A DNA stretch of 38,965 nucleotides from Flintibacter muris (GTDB lineage Bacteria > Bacillota > Clostridia > Oscillospirales > Oscillospiraceae). Of the stretch, positions 24,499 through 32,215 are shown one piece after another (the first letter of the stretch is position 1; each line of letters opens with the position of its first letter). Below the pieces are notes generated by a model. The model had not been told where the DNA came from. It made no database searches and saw only the letters and a program-made list of their open reading frames with translations. The stretch is taken from assembly GCF_943192995.1 (NCBI RefSeq), contig NZ_CALPCP010000031.1:1-38965 (forward strand), read 5' to 3'. A program made the position numbers and the translations under genes.

Positions 24499-25830
24499 AT
24501 GGCCTATTCCAAGGAAGACATCATCCGCATTGTCCGGGAGAGCGAAATTGAGTTTATCCGGATGCAGTTCACCGATATTTTCGGCCAGATGAAGAACGTG
24601 GCCATCACCGCCTCCCAGGTGGAGAAGGCGGTAAACAACCAGATTATGTTTGACGGCTCCTCCATTGAGGGCTTCACCCGTATCCATGAGTCGGACCAGT
24701 GCCTGTATCCCGACCTGGACAGCTTTATTATTGTCCCTGAAAAGGTGGCCGGGGGCAAGGTGGCCCGTATGTTCTGTGATGTGTACAACACCGACGGCAC
24801 TCCCTTTGTGGGCGACCCCCGGGGCGTGCTGCGCCGGGTGCTCCGCCGGGCGGAGAGCATGGGCTACGACGTATTCAACATTGGCCCTGAGCTGGAGTTC
24901 TTCCTCTTTGAGACCGACGAAAACGGCAGGGCCACCACCCGCACCAAGGACGAGGCCGCCTATTTCGACCTGGGCCCCCTGGACCACGGCGAGTCCACCC
25001 GCCAGGAGATCTGCCTGAACCTGGAAAAGATGGGCTTTGAGATTGAGGCCAGCCACCACGAATGCGCCGTGGCTCAGCACGAGATCGACTTTAAGTACAA
25101 CGACGCCCTGGAGGGCGCCGACAAGATCATGACCTTTAAGCTGGTGGCCAAGAGCATAGCCCAGAAAAACCACCTCCACGCCACCTTTATGCCCAAGCCC
25201 ATTTACGACATTGCCGGCAACGGCATGCACCTGAATATGTCCCTGTTCAAGGACGGCAAGAACGTCTTTTACGATCCCAGTGGGGAGCGGGGACTGTCTA
25301 AAACGGCCTACTCCTTCATTGCCGGACTGCTGGAGCATGTCCAGGGCTTTACCGCCGTCACCAACCCCCTGGTCAACTCCTACAAGCGCCTGGGCGCCGG
25401 CCATGAGGCCCCCCGCTACCGGGCCTGGTCGGCCTCCAACCGGTCCGCCCTCATCCGTATCCCCGCCGCCCGGGGCCAGGCCACCCGGGTGGAGTTGCGC
25501 TCCCCCGACCCCGCCTGCAACCCCTATCTGGCGGTGGCCGTCTGTCTGGCCGCCGGCCTGGACGGCATTGCCCGGGGCCTCACCCCGCCCCCCGAGATCA
25601 CCGGCGACATCTACGCCATGGACGACGCCACCCGTGAGAAGCACGGCATCTACTGCCTGCCCGACACCCTGAAGGACGCCCTGGAGGAGATGGAGAAGGA
25701 CGCCCTCATCCTGGACGTGCTGGGACAGCACGTGGCCGACCACTACATCAAGGGCAAAATGAAGGAGTGGGACGAGTATCAGACCCGTGTGTCCAGCTGG
25801 GAGCTGGAGAAGTATCTGGTCATCTATTAA
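24499..25830 (+). CDS. glnA: Glutamine synthetase, type I (alpha-like)
   Basis: Makes glutamine from glutamate, ammonia and ATP; the main ammonium-assimilating enzyme. The 443-residue product is the size of GSI-alpha enzymes. It shows the latch MFDGSSIEGF, the metal-binding GPELEFFLF, the HHECAVAQHEIDFKY region, NGMHLNMS, NSYKRLGAGHEAPRY, and the EAPxxR-R and ELRSPDPACNPYLA substrate region. No adenylylation-site loop of GSI-beta is obvious, so control is probably by feedback inhibition and transcription. ATG 24499 has GAGAGGA upstream. A terminator follows. Confidence 0.95.
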   Translation: MAYSKEDIIRIVRESEIEFIRMQFTDIFGQMKNVAITASQVEKAVNNQIMFDGSSIEGFTRIHESDQCLYPDLDSFIIVPEKVAGGKVARMFCDVYNTDGTPFVGDPRGVLRRVLRRAESMGYDVFNIGPELEFFLFETDENGRATTRTKDEAAYFDLGPLDHGESTRQEICLNLEKMGFEIEASHHECAVAQHEIDFKYNDALEGADKIMTFKLVAKSIAQKNHLHATFMPKPIYDIAGNGMHLNMSLFKDGKNVFYDPSGERGLSKTAYSFIAGLLEHVQGFTAVTNPLVNSYKRLGAGHEAPRYRAWSASNRSALIRIPAARGQATRVELRSPDPACNPYLAVAVCLAAGLDGIARGLTPPPEITGDIYAMDDATREKHGIYCLPDTLKDALEEMEKDALILDVLGQHVADHYIKGKMKEWDEYQTRVSSWELEKYLVIY

Positions 25831-25837
25831 AAAGCCC

Positions 25838-25864
25838 ACCGGGGACGGTTTTGCCGTCCCCGGT
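25838..25864 (+). terminator. Terminator after glnA
   Basis: A perfect 11-bp stem (25838-25848, 25854-25864) with loop TTTTG is followed by CTTTCT. It lies eight bases after the glnA stop and before dapF. Confidence 0.8.
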
Positions 25865-25914
25865 CTTTCTGCGTCTTTTTGCGCATAAGCTGACACCGAA
25901 AGGGGTGTTGACCA

Positions 25915-26700
25915 ATGCGATTTACCAAAATGGAAGGACTGGGCAACGACTACATCTACCTCAACTGTCTGGAGGGCGCTCCGGAAGACCTGCCTGAGCT
26001 GGCCGTCCGGCTGTCCCGCCGCCGCTTTGGGGTGGGGGCGGACGGAATCATCTGTATCCGCCCGGGCCGCGGGGGCGACTTTGCCATGGAGATGTACAAC
26101 GCCGACGGCTCACGGGGGGCCATGTGCGGCAACGGTATCCGCTGTGTGGGCAAATATGTCTACGACAAGGGGCTCACCCGCAAGACCTGCCTCACCATTG
26201 ACACCGACGCCGGGCCCCGAACGCTGGAGCTCCACCTTTTGGGAGACCGGGTGGACCGGGTGACGGCGGACATGGGGGCGGTGACGGCGGGAGCCCCCGT
26301 CACGCTGGAGGCGGCGGGGACGGCCTTTTCTGTCATCCCAGCTGACGCCGGCAACCCCCATGGGGTGATTTTCTGTCCGGACCCGGAAGAGGTGGACCTG
26401 GAGAGGCTGGGACCCCTTCTGGAGAACCACCCCGCCCTGGGGGAACGGCGGAATATCGAGTTCGCCGCCTGTCCCAACCGGGAGCACATCACTCTGCGGG
26501 TGTGGGAGCGGGGGAGCGGAATTACCCTGGCCTGCGGAACGGGGGCCTGCGCTGTCTTCGCCGCCGCCCTGAAAGAAAACCGCTGCAGGCCCAAGGTGGA
26601 GGCAAAACTGCCCGGCGGGGTACTTACCCTGGAAAAACGGGGGGAACATATCTTTATGACCGGCCCCGCGAGAACAGTGTTTGAGGGGGAAGTCCCATAA
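25915..26700 (+). CDS. dapF: Diaminopimelate epimerase DapF
   Basis: PLP-independent epimerase that turns LL-DAP into meso-DAP, used by MurE for the cell wall and by LysA for lysine. The 261-residue protein has both catalytic cysteines in their motifs: C71 in MCGNGIRC and C207 in ACGTGACA. It starts with FTKMEGLGNDY and has RRFGVGADG and ADAGNPH substrate segments. ATG 25915 has AAAGGGG upstream. It follows glnA after a terminator, so it may have its own weak promoter or depend on read-through. Confidence 0.96.
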   Translation: MRFTKMEGLGNDYIYLNCLEGAPEDLPELAVRLSRRRFGVGADGIICIRPGRGGDFAMEMYNADGSRGAMCGNGIRCVGKYVYDKGLTRKTCLTIDTDAGPRTLELHLLGDRVDRVTADMGAVTAGAPVTLEAAGTAFSVIPADAGNPHGVIFCPDPEEVDLERLGPLLENHPALGERRNIEFAACPNREHITLRVWERGSGITLACGTGACAVFAAALKENRCRPKVEAKLPGGVLTLEKRGEHIFMTGPARTVFEGEVP

Positions 26701-26805
26701 ACGGCTCCCCCCATGTAAAAAAGCCGGCGGGAGGCCGGGCTGAGGAGGGATTTTCTCGTAATTTGTCAAGAGAATTGCGAAAATTTTTATAAATTTTTGA
26801 TAGTG

Positions 26806-27150
26806 TCTACACAAATTAAGCGGGGAAAGCAGCCCAAATAGCGATACAACGGACGTGTACCGCAGCGATAAAGGCATCTGAAGTCTTGGCATAACAAGTG
26901 GCAATACCTCTTCTGCGCCAACGGATGAACCGCTGATGAACGCTGCCCCACTTCCCGTAATCCGGAGGTAAAATCCCGCCAGGGCGGCCCCGGTTCGCAA
27001 TACCCAAAACACTGCATTGATAAAACGGCGATTATCCTGGGCGATCCCTCCCCACTGGCCGCGCTGTCCTGGCAGATGTGGTTCCAGCAATGACCACACC
27101 TTATCGCTTATGTCATGTCTGTGATAGCTGACATCCATCGTTTTCTCCCC
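26806..27150 (-). pseudogene. Internally deleted IS5-family transposase gene, copy A
   Basis: On the minus strand ATG 27138 begins MDVSYHRHDISDKVWSLLEP, typical of an IS5-group N-terminus, and continues to NAVFWVLRTGA. A one-base change around 27000 shifts the frame to LPPDYGKWGSVHQRFIRWRRRG. The sequence then jumps to the family's C-terminal end, with AAVHVRCIAIWAAF, and stops at about 26816. The whole catalytic middle is missing. The remaining element end at about 26806-26815 has CTACACAAA. The join sits in a CGCAGAA-AGG stretch also present in copy B, consistent with deletion between short repeats. Confidence 0.75.
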
Positions 27151-27162
27151 TGTCTTTTTTAG

Positions 27163-27345
27163 GACGCGGGGATCAGCAAGGTCCAGATGGGCTCCGACGC
27201 CACCGCAATGACCCGGATGCCCTGTTCGGTCAGGGACAGGGAGAGGACCGGATCAGGGCGATGATGGCCCCCTTGGTGGCGCTGCAGTCGATCAGGTCCC
27301 TATTCCCCTTGTAGGCTGTGACCGAGGCGGTATTGATGTACTCCC
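27163..27345 (-). pseudogene. Fragment of a short-chain dehydrogenase/reductase (SDR) gene
   Basis: Two minus-strand frames together encode the active-site region of an SDR oxidoreductase. One has INTASVTAYKGNRDLIDCSATKGAIIALIRS (the tyrosine of YxxxK is changed to Cys: DCSATKG). After a one-base deletion near 27240 the other has LTEQGIRVIAVASEPIWTLLIP. Both the N-terminal Rossmann part and the C-terminus are missing. It is dead by truncation, frameshift and loss of the catalytic tyrosine. Loss of the active-site Tyr suggests long decay. Confidence 0.7.
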
Positions 27346-27418
27346 GTCCCGACCCATGTAAGGGAGGGCGGTATTTTGAAGCCGGCCATGTTATATGTAC
27401 ACTTTTTGCATTCCGTAG

Positions 27419-27466
27419 GCAAATACCTCCTTTCCCCATTCTATGTGGTCGGAGGTATTTGCTTTT
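27419..27466 (+). terminator. Perfect 12-bp hairpin with T-run
   Basis: GCAAATACCTCC (27419-27430) pairs with 27451-27462 across a 20-base loop and is followed by TTTT. Probable terminator of a lost gene, or end structure of a mobile element. Confidence 0.55.
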
Positions 27467-27513
27467 CATATTTTGCGGCCCCTGCTTCATACAGTTCCTT
27501 GGAGGCGATTTTT

Positions 27514-27627
27514 ATGAAAGACCCTGTTTTAGTCTTAAACGAATCCCGCACGCCGTCTTTCAAGGATGACAACAAGATAGTTAACCAGACTGTCACTGCC
27601 TGGCTTTCAAAGGAACTCCAGAAATGA
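27514..27627 (+). CDS. 37-codon ORF of unknown function
   Basis: ATG 27514 has GGAGG eight bases upstream and the short product begins MKDPVLVLNESRTPSFKDDNK and ends in SKELQK. It is acidic and basic in turn with no recognisable domain. It may be the start of a longer gene that has been truncated, since it sits in a region of broken genes. I do not recognise it. Confidence 0.3.
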   Translation: MKDPVLVLNESRTPSFKDDNKIVNQTVTAWLSKELQK

Positions 27628-27674
27628 CGAAATAAAAAGAGGGACAACACTATATGTTAGCCTTCTGATGGTTC

Positions 27675-27887
27675 CTATTCCAAATCGTGATCTTGAATCC
27701 TTTTATGCGCTATATGGTAGACCTCATCGTCTTCACATACCCCGATTACAATCAGTACCATACGATCCTTTTCGCGAATAAGCTGGTAGACAATACGCTA
27801 TCCAGCGCTGCACAGCTTGACCTTGAGGAATCCAACTAACTGTGTATGATCTTTGTTGCCCAACCGCTTCGGAGATTTACACAAATT
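27675..27887 (-). pseudogene. RelE/ParE-type toxin remnant with an in-frame stop
   Basis: The minus-strand frame contains the toxin core GNKDHTQLVGFLKVKL, then an in-frame TAG (complement of 27798-27800) where the family has a tyrosine (RSAGYRIVYQ), and then RIVYQLIREKDRMVLIVIGV and YHIAHKRIQDHDLE before the proper stop at 27675. The N-terminal third is missing, cut near 27887 at a TTTACACAAA element end. The matching antitoxin stump lies at 28212-28268 on the same strand, beyond an IS5 fragment. Family assignment is from the motif as remembered. Confidence 0.7.
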
Positions 27888-27950
27888 TTGGAATTGTCTA
27901 AATTCGAGGGTTGATGTACATAAATATACAACTTTACTTTGCTACTTCAT

Positions 27951-28214
27951 AGTTTTGGGTATTGCGAACCGGGGCGCCCTGGCGGGATTTGCCTCCCGAT
28001 TACGGGAAGCGGGGCAGCGTTCATCAGCGGTTCATCCGTTGGCGCAGAAAAGGTGTTTGGGAAAAACTTCTGGAAATTCTGATTGACGAACCAGATTATG
28101 AATGGCTGATGATCGATGCAAGCCATATTAAAGTGCATCCCCAGGCGGCGGGAGGGAAGGGCGGCAATCAGGATATGTCCCGGACAAAAGGGGGCTCAAT
28201 ACCAAAATACATCT
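27951..28214 (+). pseudogene. Central fragment of the same IS5-family transposase, copy B
   Basis: The plus-strand frame encodes RTGAPWRDLPPDYGKRGSVH, then FIRWRRKGVWEKLLEILIDE and DYEWLMIDASHIKVHPQAAG, ending in MSRTKGGSIPKYI. This is the first half of the catalytic domain, with the DASHIK aspartate. It lacks the N-terminal ~45 residues and the C-terminal half. It overlaps copy A (about 26905-27005, opposite strand) over roughly 100 bp at high identity. Together the two copies nearly rebuild one gene, which suggests rearrangement of related copies. Confidence 0.8.
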
Positions 28215-28268
28215 GTTGAACAAGGAAATCGAAACTGTATTTTCAATTGCTCCGCGAATTGCATCCAT
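28212..28268 (-). pseudogene. N-terminal stump of a Phd/YefM-like antitoxin
   Basis: On the minus strand AAAGGAG precedes ATG 28268, and the product MDAIRGAIENTVSISLFNR matches the N-terminus of antitoxins that pair with RelE-type toxins in Firmicutes (from memory). After about 19 codons it runs into the IS5 copy B fragment. With the toxin remnant at 27675-27887 it forms one antitoxin-toxin operon split by the IS. Confidence 0.55.
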
Positions 28269-28294
28269 CTTGCTCACACTCCTTTGCTATCATT

Positions 28295-28344
28295 ATTATA
28301 CATTTTATTGGTAAATATGTTAATAAATTTATCTATATTTACCA
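28295..28344 (-). promoter_or_regulatory. Promoter and operator of the broken toxin-antitoxin operon
   Basis: Minus strand TTAACA (complement of 28318-28323), 17 bp, TATAAT (complement of 28295-28300). A 10-bp inverted repeat, TGGTAAATAT at 28309-28318 and its inverse at 28335-28344, overlaps the -35 box, as expected for antitoxin autorepression. The promoter seems intact although the genes are not. Confidence 0.7.
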
Positions 28345-28381
28345 CATCATATTTTCCTGTCTATATTTCATACGCTTTGAG

Positions 28382-28409
28382 TGCCTTTGCTGTTTTACCG
28401 GCAAAGGCA
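28382..28409. terminator. 9-bp perfect hairpin upstream of the recombinase
   Basis: TGCCTTTGC (28382-28390) pairs with 28401-28409 around a ten-base loop. It may terminate transcription coming from the left or be part of a recombination site. The surrounding 28345-28480 is AT-rich without a gene. Confidence 0.4.
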
Positions 28410-28489
28410 TTTAAAATAATTCCTTGCCGCGCGGCTGCTCATAGGGTATGATGTTCTTGAGCAGTTACGCCTTGAAGGAGGTGTAACAA

Positions 28490-30028
28490 ATCCTTTGCGC
28501 GATTTATACACGACTGAGTAAGGAGGACGAAGACAAGCATCAGCCTGAGTCCGAGAGCATCCAGAACCAGAAGTCCCTGCTGACCCGCTACGCCATTGAA
28601 CATGGGTGGGATATTTACGGCCTGTTTTGTGATGAGGACTACTCCGGCGTGGACAGCCAGCGCCCTGACTTCAACCGCATGATCGAGGCCGCCAGGCAGA
28701 AAAAGTTCCAGATTGTCCTGTGCAAGAGCCAATCTCGTTTTACCCGGGACATGGAACTGGTTGAAAAGTATATCCATGGCCTGTTTCCTATCTGGGGGAT
28801 TCGGTTCATTGCGGTGGCTGACAACGCCGATACCGAGGTCAAGGGCAACAAGAAGGCCCGGCAGATCAATGGCCTGGTGAACGAGTGGTACCTGGAGGAC
28901 CTGTCGGAAAACGTCCGTATGGTGTTCGACCTGAAGCGGCGGGAGGGCAAGTACATCGGTGGCTTTCCCATCTACGGCTACCGAAAGGACCCGGCGGACA
29001 AGAACCACATCATCCCCGACCCGGAGGCGGCGGAGGTGGTGCGGCAGATCTACCAGTGGTCGCTGGAGGGGCACGGGCGGCAGAATATTGCCTATCTGCT
29101 GAACCAGCAGGGCATCCCCAACCCCACCCGCTACAAAGCGGAGCGGGGCTGGACCTGCAACCACCCTATTAAGAACGATTTCGGGCTGTGGAATAAGGTT
29201 ACGGTAGGGCGAATCTTGACGAACGAGATGTACACAGGGGTCATGATCCAGGGGCGGCGGAGGAAGGTCAGCTACAAGTCCAAGGTCATCATTGACACGC
29301 CGGAAAGCGAATGGTACCGGGTGGAGGGCACCCACGAGGCCATCATTGACCGGGCGACCTTTGAGGCGGTTCAGCGGGGGTTGAAGCTGCGTACCAGGAC
29401 GGACGGAACAGGAGAAACCCACCTGTTAGCTGGGCTGGTAAAGTGTGCCGACTGCGGCAGTACCATGAGCAAGTGCTCCAACGGGAAGCAGGCCTATCTG
29501 CGGTGCAGGCTGTATGCCGACAGCGGCGGTCAAAAACTGTGTACCCGGCACTCGGTGCGGCTGGACCAGCTCACTGACCTGATCTCGGAGCGCATCCGCT
29601 ACTACGTCCAGACCTGCTACCAGCTGGACCTGAACGACATTCAGCCTCAGAAGGATACCCGGCGGGAGGCGCTGGAGCAGGAGCAAAAGAGCTTGTCCGC
29701 CCAGCTGGAGAAGCGCAGTCAGGCGCTGAAAACACTGTACTTAGATAGAGTGGCCGGTATCCTCAGCGAGGGGCAGTTCGTGGAGCTGAACCAGTCCTTT
29801 CTGGAGGAAAAAAGCCGCCTGGAGCGGCGGCTGGGGATCATCAACGAGAAGCTGACGGAGCGGGACCATTCCGAGAACCAGGATGACCTGATGGAGCGGG
29901 CGCGTGAGCTGTTGAAGCTGGAAACCGTCCCCCGAGAATTAGTCGTTGGATTGGTCGAGAAAATCGAAATTTGCGAGAAAAACCCGGAAACCGGACAGCA
30001 GGAGGTCAAGGTTTTCTGGAAGTTCTAG
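28490..30028 (+). CDS. Large serine recombinase (resolvase/integrase) with no standard start codon
   Basis: Site-specific recombinase of the large serine type. Visible are the catalytic core AIYTRLSKEDED (Ser about residue 10), KSQSRFTRDMELVEKY, the recombinase domain with GYRKDPAD, and a zinc-ribbon CADCGSTMSKC. A coiled coil follows (about residues 395-470). The frame carrying the catalytic serine has no ATG, GTG or TTG between the stop at 28484 and the serine; only ATC (28490) or ATT (28502) are available. AAGGAGG at 28474-28480 is well placed for ATC. Either a rare start is used or the start codon was lost. A GTG at 28649 would omit the catalytic serine. Confidence 0.8.
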   Translation: MLCAIYTRLSKEDEDKHQPESESIQNQKSLLTRYAIEHGWDIYGLFCDEDYSGVDSQRPDFNRMIEAARQKKFQIVLCKSQSRFTRDMELVEKYIHGLFPIWGIRFIAVADNADTEVKGNKKARQINGLVNEWYLEDLSENVRMVFDLKRREGKYIGGFPIYGYRKDPADKNHIIPDPEAAEVVRQIYQWSLEGHGRQNIAYLLNQQGIPNPTRYKAERGWTCNHPIKNDFGLWNKVTVGRILTNEMYTGVMIQGRRRKVSYKSKVIIDTPESEWYRVEGTHEAIIDRATFEAVQRGLKLRTRTDGTGETHLLAGLVKCADCGSTMSKCSNGKQAYLRCRLYADSGGQKLCTRHSVRLDQLTDLISERIRYYVQTCYQLDLNDIQPQKDTRREALEQEQKSLSAQLEKRSQALKTLYLDRVAGILSEGQFVELNQSFLEEKSRLERRLGIINEKLTERDHSENQDDLMERARELLKLETVPRELVVGLVEKIEICEKNPETGQQEVKVFWKF

Positions 30029-30035
30029 GGATAGG

Positions 30036-30125
30036 AAAAAGGCTCCTTTGCCAAAGGAGCTGTCAGCCGAAGGCTGACTGAGGATTGTGTTTCGCCGCAG
30101 GCGAAACGTGCGAAGCAAAATGTAC
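30036..30125. repeat. Half-unit of the composite hairpin repeat, truncating the neighbouring gene
   Basis: GGCTCCTTTGCCAAAGGAGC, then GTCAGCC/GGCTGAC, then AGGATTGTGTTTCGCCGCAGGCGAAAC and AAGCAAAATGTAC. It is the inverted equivalent of half B of the copy at 22231-22416, including the AAGCAAAATGTAC edge. The right edge coincides with the point where the ATPase gene loses its sequence. Confidence 0.8.
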
Positions 30126-30425
30126 TTAGGTCACAACCCCGTGGGGCGCGGTGCCGTCCACCAGGGCGACGCGCAGGGTGGGGAGGATAATGGCGTCCAG
30201 GGAGTCCGGGTCGCCGGAGCAGACAATGTACTCGGTGTCCAGGCCGGTTTCCTGGGCCCAGGCGCCTATTTTGCGCATCAGGGTAGACTTGCCGCAGCCG
30301 GGGCCACCCTTTAAGATATAAATGGCCCTGGCCTCCTCGGGAGGGAGCAGGTGGTCATACAGGGAGTAAAAGCCGGTAGGGGAGTTGGCCCCCAGAAAGT
30401 ATTGGATATTTGGCAAAGCAGTCAT
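30126..30425 (-). pseudogene. N-terminal fragment of a P-loop ATPase (PRK06851-like)
   Basis: ATG 30425 begins a protein with the Walker A motif GGPGCGKST around residue 40, followed by LMRKIGAWAQETGLDTEYIV and CSGDPDSLDAIILP. This matches the first quarter of a clostridial ATPase family usually around 360-400 residues long (family from memory). After GTAPH the frame leaves the family and stops four codons later at 30126, exactly where the hairpin repeat begins. The remaining two thirds of the gene are not in the window. Walker B and the second half are missing. Confidence 0.65.
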
Positions 30426-30517
30426 AAGCGACCCTCCGTATCAACGTTTTTACGCCTCAGCCTATGTTGCGGCGGGACAATTTGTGAGAAAGCCAGCTGA
30501 CAAAAGCAAATCGGGGA

Positions 30518-30546
30518 TTGCATCCTGTTCCAGTTTTTAGTATAAT
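30518..30546 (+). promoter_or_regulatory. Promoter for the nitrite/sulfite reductase gene
   Basis: TTGCAT (30518-30523) and TATAAT (30541-30546) with a 17-bp spacer lie about 60 bases before the start codon. The region 30426-30517 has no gene. Confidence 0.8.
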
Positions 30547-30608
30547 AAATAAACGATATGATGCCGCCAATAATATGGACAGATTGATGAAGGAGAGGTT
30601 GAAACAGC

Positions 30609-32153
30609 ATGGATAAACAGTGGACTGATACCTTCCGCAGCGAAATTGAGGGTTTTAAGGATACTATCTCCGCCTTTGACAAGGGAGAGATTGACCGCAA
30701 GGACTACAAGGGGGTGTCCGGCGGTTTGGGCTCCTACGCCCAGCGGGACGCCTCCAAGCACATGCTTCGCCTGCGCATGGCGGGCGGGCGTTTGACTTTG
30801 GAGCGGCTGAAGTTCCTGGCCGAAGTGGTAGAGCGGGAGCAGGTGGCCCGCATGAAGCTGACCACCTGTGAGACCATCCAGCTCCACGACCTGCCGGCGG
30901 AGCGGGTGCCCGTCATTATGGAGGAGGCCATCGGCTGCGGCATTCTCACCAAGGGCGGCGGCGGCGACAACCCCCGCAATGTAATGGCCAGCCCCCTGTC
31001 CGGCGTCCAGACCGGCGAGGCCTTTGACGTGATGCCCTACGTTGGCGCGGTTACCAAGTATCTTTTATCCATTTGCCGGGACATCAAGATGCCCCGCAAG
31101 CTGAAAATCGCCTTCTGCAACGGCGTGGACGACTGTGTCCACAGCGCCTTCCGGGACATGGGCTTTTTGGCTCAGGCGGACGGCACCTTTGCGTTGCGCA
31201 TTGCCGGCGGACTGGGTGCGGCCCGGCCCTCTATGGGCGTGCTGGTGGACGAGCATGTGAACCCCAGGGAGGTCCTCTACTACGTCCGGGCCATGGTAGA
31301 CACCTTCTGCGCCCACGGCGACTACAACAACCGGGCCCGCGCCCGCACCCGCTATATGCAGGACACCCTGGGCCCCGACGGCTTAAAGGAGGCCTTCCTG
31401 AAGAACGTGGCCGCCCGGAAGGCGGAGGGCGGACTGGAGCTCACCGGTTTGGAGGCCCCCGCTCATTTTGTTGCGCTGGACGGCGGCACGGTGGATCATC
31501 CCCGGGCCATTCCCCAGAAGCAGCCCGGCATGTACGCCGTCAAGTACCACCCCATTGGCGGTTTGCTGCCTGTGGAAAAGCCCCGGCAGCTGTATGAGCT
31601 GCTGAAGGACCTCCCCGGGGCTGAGATCCGTGTGGCCCCCCATGAGACGCTGTATATCATCAACATCCCCTCCGCCGAGGCGGAGAAGGTGCTGGCCGCC
31701 ACCGGCGACGGCGCGTCCACCGAGTTTGAACACAGCGTGGCCTGTATCGGCGCCGCCACCTGCCAGCAGGGGGTCCGGGACAGCCAGGGCGTCCTCCAGA
31801 CGGTGGTTCAGGCCGTCCGGGAGGCCAACATTCCCGACGGGGCTCTGCCCAGGATCTGCATTTCCGGCTGTCCCTCCAGCTGCGCCGCCCATCAGGCGGG
31901 GGCTATCGGCTTCCAGGGCGGGGTCAAGCTGGTGGACAAGAAGCCTCAGCCCGCCTTTAAAATGTCACTGGGCGGCACGGACCAGCTGGGCAAGGCCCGG
32001 TTCGGTGAGGGGGCCGTTTCCATCCTGGAGAGCGACATGCCCGCCCTTCTGGTAGAGCTGGGCAAAGCCGCCGTAGCGGCAGGTCAGAGCTGGGAGCAGT
32101 GGTCTCTGGATCACGCCCAGGAGCGGGACGCCATCATTGCCAAATACGCGTAA
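30609..32153 (+). CDS. Nitrite/sulfite reductase, siroheme [4Fe-4S] type
   Basis: Six-electron reductase of nitrite or sulfite using a siroheme coupled to an Fe4S4 cluster. The 514-residue protein has the two ferredoxin-like halves of the family. The cluster ligands are C379, C385 (CIGAATC) and C421, C425 (CPSSC), the C-x5-C...C-x3-C pattern. The first half has MKLTTCETIQLHDL and NPRNVMASPLSG for siroheme binding. ATG 30609 follows GGAGAGG. Whether it uses sulfite or nitrite cannot be decided from sequence alone; no APS/PAPS reductase genes are nearby, and no siroheme-synthesis genes are in the window. Confidence 0.88.
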   Translation: MDKQWTDTFRSEIEGFKDTISAFDKGEIDRKDYKGVSGGLGSYAQRDASKHMLRLRMAGGRLTLERLKFLAEVVEREQVARMKLTTCETIQLHDLPAERVPVIMEEAIGCGILTKGGGGDNPRNVMASPLSGVQTGEAFDVMPYVGAVTKYLLSICRDIKMPRKLKIAFCNGVDDCVHSAFRDMGFLAQADGTFALRIAGGLGAARPSMGVLVDEHVNPREVLYYVRAMVDTFCAHGDYNNRARARTRYMQDTLGPDGLKEAFLKNVAARKAEGGLELTGLEAPAHFVALDGGTVDHPRAIPQKQPGMYAVKYHPIGGLLPVEKPRQLYELLKDLPGAEIRVAPHETLYIINIPSAEAEKVLAATGDGASTEFEHSVACIGAATCQQGVRDSQGVLQTVVQAVREANIPDGALPRICISGCPSSCAAHQAGAIGFQGGVKLVDKKPQPAFKMSLGGTDQLGKARFGEGAVSILESDMPALLVELGKAAVAAGQSWEQWSLDHAQERDAIIAKYA

Positions 32154-32166
32154 GATCAAACGCCGC

Positions 32167-32199
32167 AGGGACGGCCCCTTCTGGGCCGTCCCTCTTTTT
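32167..32199 (+). terminator. Terminator after the reductase gene
   Basis: A perfect 11-bp stem (32167-32177, 32183-32193), loop CTTCT, and a C-TTTTT tail. It lies just before the permease start, so the transporter either relies on read-through or has its own promoter, which I did not find. Confidence 0.85.
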
Positions 32200-32215
32200 A
32201 CAAAGGATGTTGTCT

